Source: Mesocentrotus franciscanus (taxonomy: Eukaryota > Echinodermata > Echinoidea > Camarodonta > Strongylocentrotidae). Taken from it: a stretch of DNA of 64,000 nucleotides. A program made the position numbers and the translations under genes. Of the stretch, positions 1 to 12,590 are shown in pieces. The stretch covers positions 28,349,458-28,413,457 of the forward strand of contig CP137686.1 in assembly GCA_037976565.1 (NCBI GenBank), read 5' to 3'. The first letter of the stretch is position 1, and every line of letters begins with the position of its first letter. The notes under the pieces are model-generated. The model saw only the letters and a list, made by a program, of their open reading frames with translations, searched no databases and was not told where the DNA came from.

Positions 1-1344
1 ATACATGGAAAGAGCCGTGTTATAAATTAAAGTTAGTGTTTTGTCATTTATCCTTAAAAAATGTGCCAGTCAGAAAGAGCGGTTTGCATGCTATGTTTGA
101 AGCTCTAGCTATATCAGGTAAATCCACCTCTACGTGAATATAGAGCCTATTATTAAATATATATCTTACATATTTTCCCCTTTGAAAAAGAGAATCCCTC
201 ATGGTTCAAACCCAAGTCTTTAATGATTCATTTTCTTTATGTTCCCTTGGGAGCGAAGATGATTAATAATATAAAATATATGTTACATGATATGAAAGTG
301 TTTTTTTAGATGTCCTTAAAGAATATTCATTGGCGCTTATGATGAGTCCAATGGGAGAGCTGGATTGGTCCCAGATGGACAAAAAGAGACATTACTTATT
401 AGCTTAAAGGCCTAACACCAAGTGCCACTAATATGAAACTTGTATGTTAGCCTTATTTCACGAGACTTACATCGAATATGCTTGTCTGTAAGTAGCTATT
501 TATATACTTATTTTAAACAGGCTAGGACAGAGTAGGAAATTGGTACAAAATCTTTAAAAGCCAACGCTTGAATAAAACATCCTAGACGGGTCTGTATTAA
601 TGAAATAAATTGAAAAAAATAGTAATAATAATTTGAACTTCGTCAGGGCGAACCACTGAGGGGCAAACATTGTCCGTTAAAACACACAGAGGGCGGCAGA
701 TATATTTGACTGAAATTAGTGTGTTGACCTTCGCTTCGTGTATACGGAAACATGGATGCCATCTGAGCCGACGTACGTCCAAAAACCAAACAATACCAGA
801 TCGATCAATATTACACCCTTAAATAGCTAAGTAAAGGTAAGATTAACCTTCCTCTTCTATTGGTATCGTATATGCTATAATAATCTATGCATTAGACTTA
901 ATATCCTATCACTAAACCCCATGTAATTTGATGTAAACCTTTTTGATATCTGATTGTTCGTAGTTTTGACATTCTCTTGCCTGTGTGCTGTGAGTGTGCA
1001 CTGTTCTGTGCCTGCTGCTGATGTGATTGTGTTGTGCAGTTGAATGGACGTGGACGTACGTGTGTGACTGTGCATTGATCTGAATGCTCTGGTCAAATTT
1101 GGAGCAATATCAATCACGACCCAAGAATTATTGAGCTTAAAACCAAATGTGATGCAATGATAAATTCAGAAAATACAGGATTACCAGATGTCTAATTATT
1201 CTGTTGTAGAGTTGTAGTGTTGTCTGTTGACAATGAATGTGAATTGATGGTTGACAAAAAGAGTTGTGAAAAATGGCTTTGTTACTGTTAGTACTTAGAA
1301 ATTAACCATGACCTGGATTCTCTGTTTTGATTATTAGCGTGCTT

Positions 1345-1745
1345 TTGCTTCGCGAGGGAAGCCAAAGACGACAGGAGAATTCACTAAACCGAGATCGTCC
1401 TGTACTAACTACTAAGTAGGCCTACTATGCTCCCATCTTCATTTGTAACCTGTTTCGGTACAGGGGAACAGACATTAGAATCAGCAGATTCCATGCTGTG
1501 GTTGTGTACGTGTTGGAAATAGTGTAGATATTTTGTCAAAACTTGGATAGTCAAGTACAGTTGATATAAACGATCATACGATATCTATATCGCGATTGCA
1601 CGGCGATACAGCTCTTCCGTCGTGTTTAGGGAACGATTGCTATTTTGGCCAGAAAACAGAAAATTCAGGTTCGCGCATGCGCAGATTGATTTTTTCGCTC
1701 GCGTTACCGTCGTCTTTGGCTTCCGTCGCGAACCGATAGCTCGCT
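1345..1745 (+). promoter_or_regulatory. Candidate CpG-rich promoter with NRF1 palindrome
   Basis: This is the only clearly CpG-rich segment upstream of the FAM168-like gene. It contains a perfect NRF1-type palindrome GCGCATGCGC at 1673-1682, a motif typical of TATA-less animal promoters. It is bounded by ~30 bp inverted repeats at 1345-1375 and 1706-1736. Its role as promoter is inferred from composition and position; no transcript start can be read from sequence. Confidence 0.4.
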
Positions 1746-3177
1746 AGTAGGACGGGGGGAGGGGGTGTACGGACACTTTACCAAATAAAGTTGTCATTTT
1801 TGCCTTCGATTTGACCAAAAAGTACGCATCAAGTAGGTAGTGCTATTTATCATTTATACTTTATAACAAAATTTAGGTCTATTTGTCCTTTGAAGTATTG
1901 TCTAACATAATAAGTCTTAAAAGCTTTATGAAAGCGATCTTAAGTATTGCATGCGAACTTCTTCATATTACAGTATTAAAGAAAAAGCAACCTGTCCAGA
2001 CACTCGACATGTGGGTGTATTACATGCATGCCATGAATAATTGAATTGAATTCAGTTCAATTCATTGTTGATGATCTGTTCTCATATGATGCCTCATTGT
2101 TGCAGGTAGGGCGAGAGGGGGGGGGGGTAAGAATCAGGAGTTAGGGGATCCATTTTCACTCATTTCTGGAGGTTGTTCATCATCATCATCCTCATCATTG
2201 TGAATTTGTGATACGAGGAGAGGTTGATCCTGTAATCCTCTGTCTCTTCTTCAGGGTTGGTTATGTTCTACAGTCTCTGATCGATGGGGAATCAAGGGCT
2301 TAATTTTGCAGTGTTGTTTAGTACATACATGTATAGATGGCTATTTAATAGCAGATTTCACCCCTTCCCACTCCCCGTGAATAATTTTGACTGTTGAGTA
2401 ACAAAGTATTCTGAAGCCTAGCATTAGTGTGTTGATAGTCAGGATAGAAGCAGTTTTTAAATAGTGATAAAGGGTAGGCCCCTATGTTCTGTTGCTGGTT
2501 GCAAGAACTGCCAAAATCGTTATGTTTGACAATAATGTGCAATGCATACAGGTCAAGTGGTATGGCCATATTCATATATGACCCAACTTTGCGGACAATC
2601 TGGTCTCAAGAAATAGAATACAAATCTGATAGGGCCATGTGAATCAGGAACCTAAAATCACTTCAGAATTGAATTCTCTTTAGAATTGAGTAAGAAATTG
2701 TGAATATAGATCTGCAGTTTGGGTAGTTCTGGTGTTTGTTCTTCATACTTGCTGACAAGAATCTGAAAATCTTTCAGAGAGAAGGTGCCATCAAAATAAT
2801 AAACTAAAAATGCAATGCTTTACAATAGATGCCATTGTTTTACCTTTCATGGATCTCTATCTATAATCTTACATCTTTATGACATGATTATGAATTACAT
2901 TGTGGTCTAACACCAAATTTTGAGGTCACCAGTCATTTCTTGTTTAATTTTTCAGAGGAACCCTTTTAATTGGTATAGAATTTTGTTCTTCTTTTGATTT
3001 TTTGTGATTTGCAAAGCTGTGTGTTTGGTTGTGGGGCAGTTACAGTTTGTCAGTGACATTCATGCATTTCCTGCCATTTATGTTTGCCAAATCCTATTTT
3101 ATCGGTGAAGCTGTCTTGACAAAACCTTGTTGTTTTTTACAGCTCTGCCCAATTTAGTTCTGTCATCACTCATTTAC

Positions 3178-3181
<4 letters not shown>

Positions 3182-3213
<32 letters not shown>
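3182..3213. repeat. (TA)n microsatellite
   Basis: Alternating TA dinucleotides about 30 bp long in the first intron or 5' flank of the FAM168-like gene. Confidence 0.95.
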
Positions 3214-3216
<3 letters not shown>

Positions 3217-3393
3217 GTTTATGTCATTCAAATGTATTCATGTATGAAATTGGATGTTTTTAATTGATGTATTTTTACAAATGTTTTATACAAAGATGGG
3301 ATCTAATTGAATTGAATTGAATTGATCTAACAGGTTTGTACGTTCACTTCTGCATTGATAAGTACATTATATCATTTCTTTTGACAGGACCAG

Positions 3394-3442
3394 ATGAATC
3401 CTGCATATCAAGTCAACTTGCCTCCTGGGTACCCTCAATCAG
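3394..3442 (+). CDS. FAM168-like coding exon 1
   Basis: Codes for residues 1-16 plus the first base of codon 17. The exon begins at 3388 after a TTGACAG acceptor, with six untranslated bases before the ATG. The donor is GTAGGT. This ATG was chosen because MNPAYQ matches the family N-terminus. Confidence 0.7.
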
Positions 3443-6400
3443 GTAGGTGATGATTCTACGATTCATCGTCCGTTCGGAGCCAGAAGGGCATTAACTCATA
3501 TACTTTAACACAGCATCAATGCCTTTTGGGTTCTGAACAGACAATATTCTATATACGTTGAATTTTGAATCATCTATAGGCAAATTATTGATATGTCTGT
3601 CAACAGTGCACAGTTGATGTTTGTAAATGCTTGCATATTGTTGCCTTTAATGACAAGACCTTTTTGAAGTATGCCTGACGATGCGGCACCTAATCTGTAC
3701 TACATACGCCACCTAATAGGCCTCTTTAATAGCCTTAGCTATTGAAAACAGTATTTTTATTGATTTTGTGAACTGATCTATTTTTCTCATTTTGGGCTAT
3801 CCTATTAACTCCACCTTTAATAAGTGGATTAACAATATCATCATTACCATATGACCAAACTAAATGCAATTACTTCTCTCCATGGAATTATGTTTAACGA
3901 TTTATGACATTTAGTCTGTTTGTTTGTTTTTGTTTGTTTTTTCTTGATTTATTTAAGCCACTATGGTCTCTGTACACTAATTGTTGTTCATTGACCATGG
4001 TGTTTGTATAATTATACCATATGTGCAATGCTGTATTCTTGGCTGCTAATCGCGATTTTGTATCAGTGTTGGTAATTAGTGTTCATGATCATTTATCTTT
4101 TCTGCAGGATTACCATCAGATACAAGAAATGTACCTATGCAAGGAGTAATGCCACCCCTGGCCTACACACCTGCACTCTACACAGCTGTCAACCCCACCC
4201 TCGGTGCACATGGCTCTATCAGTATGTATCACATTTAGACTGTTGAAAGTTTTTTGTTTAATGTTTCTCTTTTAAAATCCACTTCCAGTTTGTGATTTGA
4301 GAGTGCCTTTAAAGATTTTGTGTATTGATTTGTGAAAGAAGCTGTGTAGATTATTGGGATAAACTATGAGGTTTTAAAATCATTAAAATGATGAGAAATT
4401 GGCCCAGTCTTGCCAAAGGTCACATGCACTGTACTCAGTAATGTGTTAGGTACTACACAAACATGTGGCAATGAAAGTGTGGTCTACAACCTACATGTAC
4501 ATGTATAGCTCTTTAGCTCCTACTTGTCAATTTTTGACATTTTTGAAGAGCCATCCTTTTCAGGAGTAGTTTTTCTAGGATACTCTCCCATGCTAACATA
4601 AAAAGAATTTTAAAATCTCACACATTATTTTTTCCACCATACCCAGAACTCGAGCTTTTCTTTAATAAACCAGTGTGACTACCTACAGGTGTATTGTTAA
4701 CCATCTGAATGATCTTTGTTTTAGCTGGTGCCAATGGTCCTGCAGGAGCCCCCGGTGGAGGTCTGCTCTATGAAAGCAATGCATCTCCATTGATGCGATC
4801 ATATGGAAAAGGAAGTGAGTTATCTCCATCATGCTATCAAGTTTATTTTAACCTGATGACTACTGAATTCTTTGATTTCCATAAGATTGATACAGGAAGG
4901 GAGTACCGAGTTCCTGTAGGAAATGGGTTAATAATAGCAGAAATATGAGAGATACGGATTGAGTTTAGTAAACATTTACAGAAAATCTGATGTAGTATGA
5001 AAAGAATTATGAAGCTTAAAATTGTCATCAATGAAACGCAAATTAGTAACTTTGTGATTTTCATGTAAGTACCTCTTCTATTAGTTATGAACTTTTTTTT
5101 TAAATCATGAATTTCCATTTTCTTGTCTTGTAGTGAAGGAATAGATCTCTGTATAAAGTGAGTGTGCAAAAACATTTGTCCAGTAATATATCTAGGGTAT
5201 GGGGAGAATCTTTTTCCTCCAAAATTATTCTAATCCTTAGCACATCCTGTTATACATATTGACTTTTGATATTTAATCATCAATTGAAGATTTATGCAGA
5301 CGTTATTATCTTTTGCTTTCTGTGTTTTCTCCACTTTCTTTGTGTAATGATGATGTGTATTTCTCTGTGTGATACGCCCTCAGGTCCGTATGCACTGCCA
5401 GCGACTCATACCTCCTATGCCACGGGATTGAATACATCTCCTGCCCACACACAGTCGGCATATACACATTCACTCTCACAGGTAAATTGGCAAATTGGCA
5501 ACATGTCGAGTATAAAATCTTAACCCGTTAACTCCAGAATTTCTCTCATTGCCATTAGCTTAATACATAAACCACCAGGTTCCAGGAAGCAATGGGTTTA
5601 AATCCCCTTCAGGCTTTTTTTCTCCTCCTCTTTCTTGTTGGTGCCTCTAGCATGAGTTAAAGTTAAACCCTTTCAGACTTGAAGCAGTAGACTGTATGAC
5701 ATTGAAATGGATGACAGAAGTTTTGCCTGTGTGTAAAATTTATCTGTTAAGTTAACATACATGTATAGCTGCCTTTCAACTAGTGAGAGGGAAAAACACA
5801 TAACACAACAATGGCCGTATGTGTTGTATTATAAAATTTAAAAAACGTGAAGAGCACAAGTTTATCTTGTTCTATTTTCCAGTGGCTTTTTTAGTGGTTT
5901 ACCCCCTCAATGTCTGAACAAAGTTTGACGAAGGAAGAGTTCAAATGCTGTGAGCTCCCTAATGGTAGCCTTTCTAAAATCATGATGATACAATTTATAT
6001 GAGGCTTACAAGCACTTGCATACCTGCCAACCCTTCCAAATTTTCTGGATTATTCTGATTTTCTGGATTTTAGGGACCTAAAAATTCGGAATATTCCGAT
6101 TTTTCAACAACAAAAAACAAAACAACAAAGTTATTTTATTTTTAAAGCCAAAGTTAGCTTTTTTATCATGTGCAGCGATTTGAGAGTTCACGTATTGCAT
6201 GTGTTGAATGGCTGCACGATCGAGCTGCGAAATTGTATTTGCTTTTTGTACAGATTTACCGCGTATTGCCAGTTAGACACTGCCGCTGCAGGCAGACCCC
6301 TGCTAAAAATTCCTAATTCTTATTTTTAAATGTTGGCAGGTATGGTATGTACTTGATGTGATGGATAGGAGTGGTCTTCAAAAGACCAATATTATACTTT

Positions 6401-8084
6401 CAGCCATTGTTTTCAGACTAGTGATGGTGTGCAGTATGACACACAGTCTTATGGTGATAGGGATTTCACTCGTATAGCACCATTTTTATGGAATTCTCTC
6501 CCAAACTCACTACTTTGTATATCCAATACTGAAACATTCATATCTAAACTCGAAACTCATCTTTTCAAATTAGCATATCAATAGTACTAAAGGAAAAGTA
6601 ATGTTGTAATTTTCCTCTTTGTAAGAACTTCCTTTTTTTTATATATGCTTCTTTTTGCTTATCTTCCTTTTATGATCTTGTTATATTGTATGTATATGTA
6701 TATTGTAAAGCGCATTGAAATGTCAACAGACATAAAATGCGCTATAAAAGAACAAAGTATTATTATTATTATTATTATTTACAAAAAGTCATAGTACGGT
6801 TTTCCTTCACTCTTTGTGTACAGACTAGTGGAGGTACGTTATATAGTGCACAGTCGGCCTACCCACCGGGGCTGATACCAGGCTTAGCTCCACCAACTAA
6901 CTTACTCCAAGCTCAACAACAACAGAGGCAACTCTATCTACAGAGCACTGCTCAGGTATGGTCTTAGCCTTCAACTTGGCCGTGCAATAGTAAATCCAAC
7001 AGATAGTCAGAGATGTAAGGGATATTTTGGTTTAGATAATAAACCATTTCAGCCCGAAGCACTCCTGTGATGTACAGTCTGTACATATCTTTGAAATTCC
7101 TGTGAAATTCCATTACGATGGGTCCTTGGACCTTAGTAGGTCTCTGAAAGGGTTCAATCTAAATGAAGCGTGGCTACTAGACTAACATTCCTGTATGAGT
7201 GGGATGGTAGGGCTGTTTTATTTCAGGGTCATTGAAAACAAACATGCTCTCAATGAGAGAGGGTAATATTCTGATTGCCTTGGAGCTACATGTAGGCTAT
7301 TTTAAAAGGTTTCTTCAAAATTAAGTGTTATCAGCCACACAAATACATTTTGACATTGGATTATAGCTCAACCAGCACTTAAATCATGTCAACAAGACAT
7401 TGATTACATAATGATTATTATTATTATTCATGTGCTGAGAGCCAGAGGGGCATTAACTCATATCCTGTAGAGTACCAAAGTGCTCACGTCATATTCACTC
7501 ATCGTCCTGGTTACTGGTTCTAAACAACAGCATGCGCATGAGGTTCACCGTGAAATCATTCAAGCAATGGGCTGGAGCAGGGCAAATTCAGGGTTTGGGG
7601 CTGGTGTGATCACCACGCCATTGTTTAGCACAAAATTGATTGGAACCAGCAACATTGACAACTTGGCTAATATGACGTCACACTTTGGTACTCTATTAGA
7701 TAGAACAATGCTCTCTGGCTCTTGTCTTGTGAATATTTGTCTTCCTTGTTACAATCTTCCCGTCACTTCACATATAATCTTCGCTCAACTACAGACACTA
7801 CGGCTCTCCATGTGCCTAGAATAAAATCGAAGATAGGCGAGCGAAGTTTTCATTACAGTGGTCTGGTTACATGGAATAGGTTACCTTGTGAATTACGCTG
7901 TAGTATGTCAGTTGAATTATTTAAGAAGCATCTTAAAACATACATTTTTACATTGTAATTAACTGCATTACATTTTCTATCATATTTTTTGTCTAGTTTT
8001 AATTCATTGATTGATTTATTTATTATTTGTTTTGTAAAGCGCTTTGATCAGTTCTAAATTGGATAAAGCGCTATAAAAGAAACA

Positions 8085-8121
<37 letters not shown>

Positions 8122-8387
8122 AGATGTAGTTGTAATGTAACACCATTTCTTGTTTTCTCATCTCCATGCAGCCGGGCATGAACCCTGCACTTGGCATGAA
8201 CCCAGCTACAGCAGCAGCCTTAGCTGCCCGACAGTCACCCGTACATGGCATGCCAGTCAACCAGGCTCAACAACACTACCAGTATGCCATGATGTCAGCC
8301 CCGCCCGCCGGTAGCATGTACTCCACCCCTACCTATTACCCCTCTTATGGTCCTGTCTACCACCAGAACAATGGGGCAGTACCATAG
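3394..8387 (+). CDS. FAM168/MANI-like small Pro/Tyr/Ala/Gln-rich protein, 6 coding exons
   Basis: Joining 3394-3442, 4108-4221, 4725-4814, 5384-5481, 6824-6955 and 8172-8387 gives one open frame of 232 residues plus stop. All introns are GT-AG and all phases agree. The protein starts MNPAYQ, has no long charged segment, and is rich in Pro, Tyr, Ala, Gln, Ser and Thr. It has a Gln run in exon 5, a PGMNPALGMNPATAAA stretch near residue 162, and a Tyr/Pro-rich C-terminus. Vertebrate FAM168A/B (MANI/TCRP1) start MNPVYSP, are 195-244 residues long and have the same low-complexity composition; FAM168B is reported as a perinuclear neuronal inhibitor of neurite outgrowth. The family name rests on the N-terminus, length and composition, so it is moderate. 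An unrelated low-complexity protein is possible. The gene structure itself is well supported. Two LINE 3' ends sit in introns 4 and 5. Confidence 0.6.
3466..3543. repeat. Short hairpin repeat, copy 1
   Basis: Imperfect palindrome with arms GGAGCCAGAAGGGCATTAA and its diverged complement around a ~20 bp loop. The same unit recurs near 7433 and 15306. Confidence 0.7.
4108..4221 (+). CDS. FAM168-like coding exon 2
   Basis: Acceptor TTTCTGCAG, donor GTATGT, phase 1 at both ends. It encodes a Pro/Tyr/Thr-rich segment including YTPALYTAVNPT. Confidence 0.75.
4725..4814 (+). CDS. FAM168-like coding exon 3
   Basis: Acceptor TTTTAG, donor GTGAGT, phase 1 at both ends. It encodes a Gly/Ala/Pro-rich segment with GAPGGGLLYES. 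Confidence 0.75.
5384..5481 (+). CDS. FAM168-like coding exon 4
   Basis: Acceptor CCCTCAG, donor GTAAAT. It enters in phase 1 and leaves in phase 0. It encodes a Tyr/Thr/Ser-rich segment ending in AYTHSLSQ. Confidence 0.75.
6019..6344. mobile_element. ~326 bp MITE with CATACCTGCCAAC inverted ends
   Basis: A perfect 13 bp terminal inverted repeat (CATACCTGCCAAC at the left, its complement at 6332-6344) bounds a non-coding AT-rich segment in intron 4 of the FAM168-like gene. No transposase is encoded. The target duplication is not clear, so the superfamily is not assigned. Confidence 0.65.
6415..6780 (+). mobile_element. 5'-truncated non-LTR retrotransposon (LINE) 3' end, copy 1
   Basis: An in-frame reverse-transcriptase C-terminal tail can be read, with the motif FLWNSLPNSL typical of CR1/L2/Rex-type LINE ORF2 tails, ending at a TAG at 6592-6594. 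A ~190 bp 3' UTR follows, ending in a GCGCAT...ATGCGCTATAAAAG stem-loop and an (ATT)n tail at 6759-6779. The element is dead on arrival: only the last ~60 codons remain. It lies in the sense orientation in intron 4, and its tail ends 44 bp before exon 5. Confidence 0.8.
6824..6955 (+). CDS. FAM168-like coding exon 5
   Basis: Acceptor TGTACAG, donor GTATGG, phase 0 at both ends (44 codons). It encodes a Pro/Leu segment followed by a Gln-rich run (LLQAQQQQRQLYLQ). Confidence 0.75.
7433..7475. repeat. Short hairpin repeat, copy 2 (left arm only)
   Basis: GAGAGCCAGAGGGGCATTAACTCATAT matches the left arm of the hairpins at 3466 and 15306 (listed here as positions 7438-7464). The right arm is missing or diverged. 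Confidence 0.55.
7690..8119 (+). mobile_element. 5'-truncated LINE 3' end, copy 2
   Basis: It contains an open reverse-transcriptase C-terminal tail with RSFHYSGLVTWNRLPCEL and FKKHLKTYIF, stopping at 7958. A 3' UTR follows, ending AAAGCGCTTTGA...AAAGCGCTATAAAAG and an (ATT)n tail to 8119. It is related to, but diverged from, the copy at 6415-6780. It is sense-oriented in intron 5 and its tail stops ~52 bp before the final coding exon. The 5' limit is uncertain. Confidence 0.82.
8172..8387 (+). CDS. FAM168-like coding exon 6 (terminal)
   Basis: Acceptor CCATGCAG, then 71 codons and a TAG at 8385-8387. It encodes an Ala/Met/Pro/Gln-rich segment and a Tyr-rich end (STPTYYPSYGPVYHQNN). Confidence 0.75.
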   Translation, partial: PGMNPALGMNPATAAALAARQSPVHGMPVNQAQQHYQYAMMSAPPAGSMYSTPTYYPSYGPVYHQNNGAVP

Positions 8388-11300
8388 TCTTGGAGGTGTG
8401 AGAAGGGGGACCAATGTGGAAGTAAGGGTGTAAGTGGAAGAGACATTGGTAGCTGATTGCTTAGAGGGTGAGAGAGAATGAGAGAGCGAGAGAGAGAGAA
8501 TATTTATGAAAGAGTGAATTTATTAATGAGTGAGAGAATGATGGGTGATAGATCCTAGATTCAAAAGTAAGAGAGAGTGAGTGATTGTCACATGTTGTCT
8601 CATTCTTATTTTGGTTTCAAGATAAAGGCCACTTTGCTGATAAGTATCATGGATGTCTTTTGATAAGCATTGTCATCATGTTTCACCAAGGAAGTGCCAG
8701 ATAGCTTTCTCTTCCAGAAAAGAAAAAAATCATTGAAAATAAAAGAAAACAAGAAAAAATCATCCCTGTAACCATATAAAGAGGATATATCACTGTTCAT
8801 ATTTAAACAATACTCACAAAGGAGGTTTAGATTAATGCCATGGTATAGACCCTCTCTGTAGATTGTATTACACACTGTGCATGATGCAATGAGTAGACTA
8901 TGTTTAGGGCAGTTTAAACCATGTTTTAAAATATAAATATCCTTTGCTTACGGGAGCAAATGGTGCCTGTATTAAGCCTATGGTAAGGTGAATGAAATCG
9001 GTAGTCTATGGGTTAACACATTGCCTATAGGAATCAAGTGGTCCTTGTATTAAGCCTATGGTAATGAGAGGATTCAGTAGTCAAGGGATTAATATGGTGC
9101 ATATATGGTTATTAACATTGAGTAACCAAGTTGGGATTGAGAAATGTAGGTCATTTTTCAGGGATACACCCAGTTAGGATCGTAGTATATTGCCAATGCA
9201 ATAGTATTAATGTATCGTGAATGGTATAGAGAATGAGAGTGTAGCAGTCACCATGCATGTTTGAGTAACAGTATTAGATTTACTTTTAATGGCAATATGG
9301 AATTATATTTTCCCAACATAAAGATAATATCAAGTTATCAACAGCTCCAGTTTTTAGGGTTATTAGTATAAAGGTAAAAAGGTGATTTGAGTAAGTTCAC
9401 AGGGATATCTGATGGTCATAAATATCAGACATAAGTTACTGTTTGTGCAGCATCTTAGAACCCCCTCCCCCACCCTCAACTCTTGACGTGGTGTGCAAAT
9501 ATTTAAAATACATGTAATGCCTCCATATGTGATGAAGAGCAGAAATGTGTACAATCACTATTATGGAAGATAATGGAACTGAGGATTAAAACAATTAACC
9601 TTTCTTCAGCCCCAAAATGGAGTTTTAGACATTAGGCTAGGAAATTGGACCTTTTAACCACAGAATTGTCAAAATATGATTAGATAATTGTAATAATTGC
9701 AATGATTTGTAAGATAACACAAATGCCAGTTTTAGAACAAAATCAGATGCAATGTCTTAGAAGAAATCAAATGATTTATTTTTTACAATTTCAATTCTGT
9801 AAACCCACTTCATGCATATAACTAAATGAAGTACAAATGCATGTCAATACTAGAAGCAGTCAAGTTAATAATCCTTAATTCACTTCCACTTCTCATGCAA
9901 GTTGCAAATTAAATAATTGCAGATTTCATACCAAGTAAAAGAAAGTATGCATACATGTTACATCTAGTGGATATGAATTCATACTTTGTGATGTAGCTGC
10001 TATTTATTCACATGTACATAATTCTTACAGTCTCTATTGGTCATGATCTTTTTTTAAACAGGCAATTTCTAATATTGCTGACTCGTACACTAGTATATTT
10101 TAATCATTTTAGGACAATATGACACCACTTCTGGTTGGTCCATGAATACAAGGATTCTGTCAGAAAGGACAGAAATGATTATAGCTAGTACTATTTCTCT
10201 CCATTTACTGTTGTAGAAATATTGTCGTATCTGAAATGGTTAAAACCGTTGTTTGTTAGTATGTCATTTTTGTTTGTACTTTTGTAAGAGCTACGAGGAT
10301 CAAAAGCAGTTTTTTTGACGGCAATGTTCAAGAGATTTTTGTCAATTGAAATGTTCACTTTTTAACGATACTTGTAAGATGTGCTCTCTCTATATAAATG
10401 GGTTATGTTTATCATGTCTAGCATACTAAAGATTTAAGAACTCTACTTTGTATTCATTTTTTTTGTTCACACCCATTCTTTCTCATTCAATTAATGAGGT
10501 AGTAACTTACATTTGAACTGCTCCATATCTATATTTTAAAGATGGTTTGTCCTTTTGCAGACCTAAAGAACTGAATTTCCATGAATCCAGTGGTATATTG
10601 AAGGGGTCTATTATTAGGAACTTCCCACAAAATGAAGGAAAATGGAAACTGGCTTTCAAAAAAAAAAATTGACTGTTTCATTCCAGATATTTATTTTCTG
10701 GTCTCGAAAAATATTTGTAAGTAATTAAGAATTAAGTCAACTGTTACATCTGTTGATTTGAGAATAGCTCCCTCTGCGGCAATTTAAAAACAACCTAAAT
10801 TTCCATTTCTTACAAAGAAGTTTCAGAACCTATGACTGTAAAACTTCACACCCAATATCTGAATGATATATTTTTAACACTTTCCAAGTTTGTTGGGAGT
10901 TTGCAAAACTCTGAAAGAGGGACCTACTGCCTTCATAACACATACATACAGAGATGGGGGAAACATGTAGTAGCAACATGTTGTTATTTAGAGGCAGACT
11001 TATTCTCTCCTGATATTTCTGTATTCATATTCATAATAAATATATAGAATATGTGATTTATCAATACTGTTGCCAGTAACTCATCAAGTACGTTAAGAGG
11101 CTTTTTCGTACATGTAGATGTTTTATAATGTATTTTGCAGTACTTTTTTTTTGTAGCTAAGCAACTCTAGAATCTTTCATCTCAGTTCTAATGTTTTTTG
11201 TTACATAAGAGGAAAGAGAACAGATGGCATTTTCATACTTGTACAATATTGTGCAAAAGTCATAGGTCACCGTACATAACGGTAGCTAATCAAAAGATAT

Positions 11301-12414
11301 GACTACAACTTAAAAACTACCCTCTGGACAATTACATCTAGCCAATACCCCCCCCCCTTTTTTTCCCCCACGTACCTTCCCCCAGGGCATAACTCATAAT
11401 TGTGTTGTTGTTGTTTTTTGCAGGGATAGTCCTGTCTTGGGGTCTAGGGGTAGGCCTAGATGTTGGTATTGTCATCAGGATAGTAACTGCCCCCTTTGTT
11501 TGGGTGTTAATACCTTGAGGAAGGGGTGTTACTATTGTGCAAGGGATGGGGGTGAGAGGGGTGGGAGTAGCTGTCTTGGGGTGGGAGTTCTCAGGGCTTG
11601 ATAGCTCATGGCCTTAATGGTCCTCCAAGCACCAGTGTTATGTGGAGAGATTTTATTATTCCTTTAAATTTTAATCAGAGGGTGACTTTCTAGACTTTTG
11701 CACAGTACTGCATTTGTAGATGACTCACCAATAATGGTTATCGCAATAAGTTAATGTCCATCGTACAAATATATATTGTTTAACGCAACCGAAGTCAATA
11801 GAAGATGGTTCTAAATAGATTAAATGACTTGCAGGGACAGAAGACTATGAAATGAAGATAATATCAAGAAGAAAGTGATAGGGATCGGACCAAGAAATAA
11901 TAGAGCCTTCTCTACCTTTTATGTCATCAAAGTCCATTTAAAATTCTTCTCTGTATTCTAATCACAGTGTATTATCATTGTTGAGTCAATCATTGGTTTC
12001 AAAGAACAAACCAGTTTTTACAAACATGCCTGCAACATATTTGAAGATACTTTCTATCCAGTACATATAGAATTCTTATTATTATTGGCATTGCAGCATT
12101 GATTTCTGCTGCGGTAAATGCAATAATGTCTGTCTAGCTAATAGATTGCTGCATACATATATGACAAATTGAGCATATTTATAATACATGTAGCTGGTGT
12201 AATATTGGCCTGAAGGTGTGAAGGTGGTCCCACACAACACAATTTGTGTTGCACAGTGTGCCGACATGTTGTGTTACTCAATGGTTGTTGATGTGTTGCA
12301 ATGGCTTGAATGGCTTGTGTCATGCAGCCAAACTCATCAAGGCTAAAGCAACAACAGTGACTGAATACAACATGACGATGCACTGCACTGTTAACAGGCC
12401 TTAAATTTCAATAT

Positions 12415-12590
12415 TTTTAGGGCAAGGCCACTTTTCTGTAGGGCACATTCCTATATTACAGCACAAATAGGAAGAATTGGAAAGGGCACAAAAAATCTCC
12501 AAGGCCAATGAGAGGGGCATTGAGGCCAATCAAAAGGGCATCCAAGGCCATGGCCTTGGTGGCCTTGGATTAATTTAAGCCCCGACTGTA
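12415..12590. repeat. AAGGCC/GGGCA-rich repeat-like segment
   Basis: The words AAGGCC and GGGCA recur many times in ~175 bp (for example CAAGGCCATGGCCTTGG), unlike the surrounding AT-rich DNA. It resembles a dispersed repeat fragment; the family is not identified. Confidence 0.4.

Larger units (their letters stand above)
1..3387. other. 5' flank of FAM168-like gene
   Basis: No coding exon is recognisable here. The stretch is AT-rich apart from a CpG-rich island near 1345-1760 and a (TA)n run at 3182-3213. A non-coding first exon of the downstream + strand gene is expected somewhere here, because the first coding exon starts at a splice acceptor (3386-3387) only six bases before its ATG. I could not fix that exon's limits. 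Short ORFs on either strand in this stretch have no recognisable motif. Confidence 0.5.

Noticed and set aside
7480..7824. 114-codon ORF before the LINE tail
   Set aside because: No recognisable domain, and it runs out of frame through the LINE RT frame at 7722-7958.
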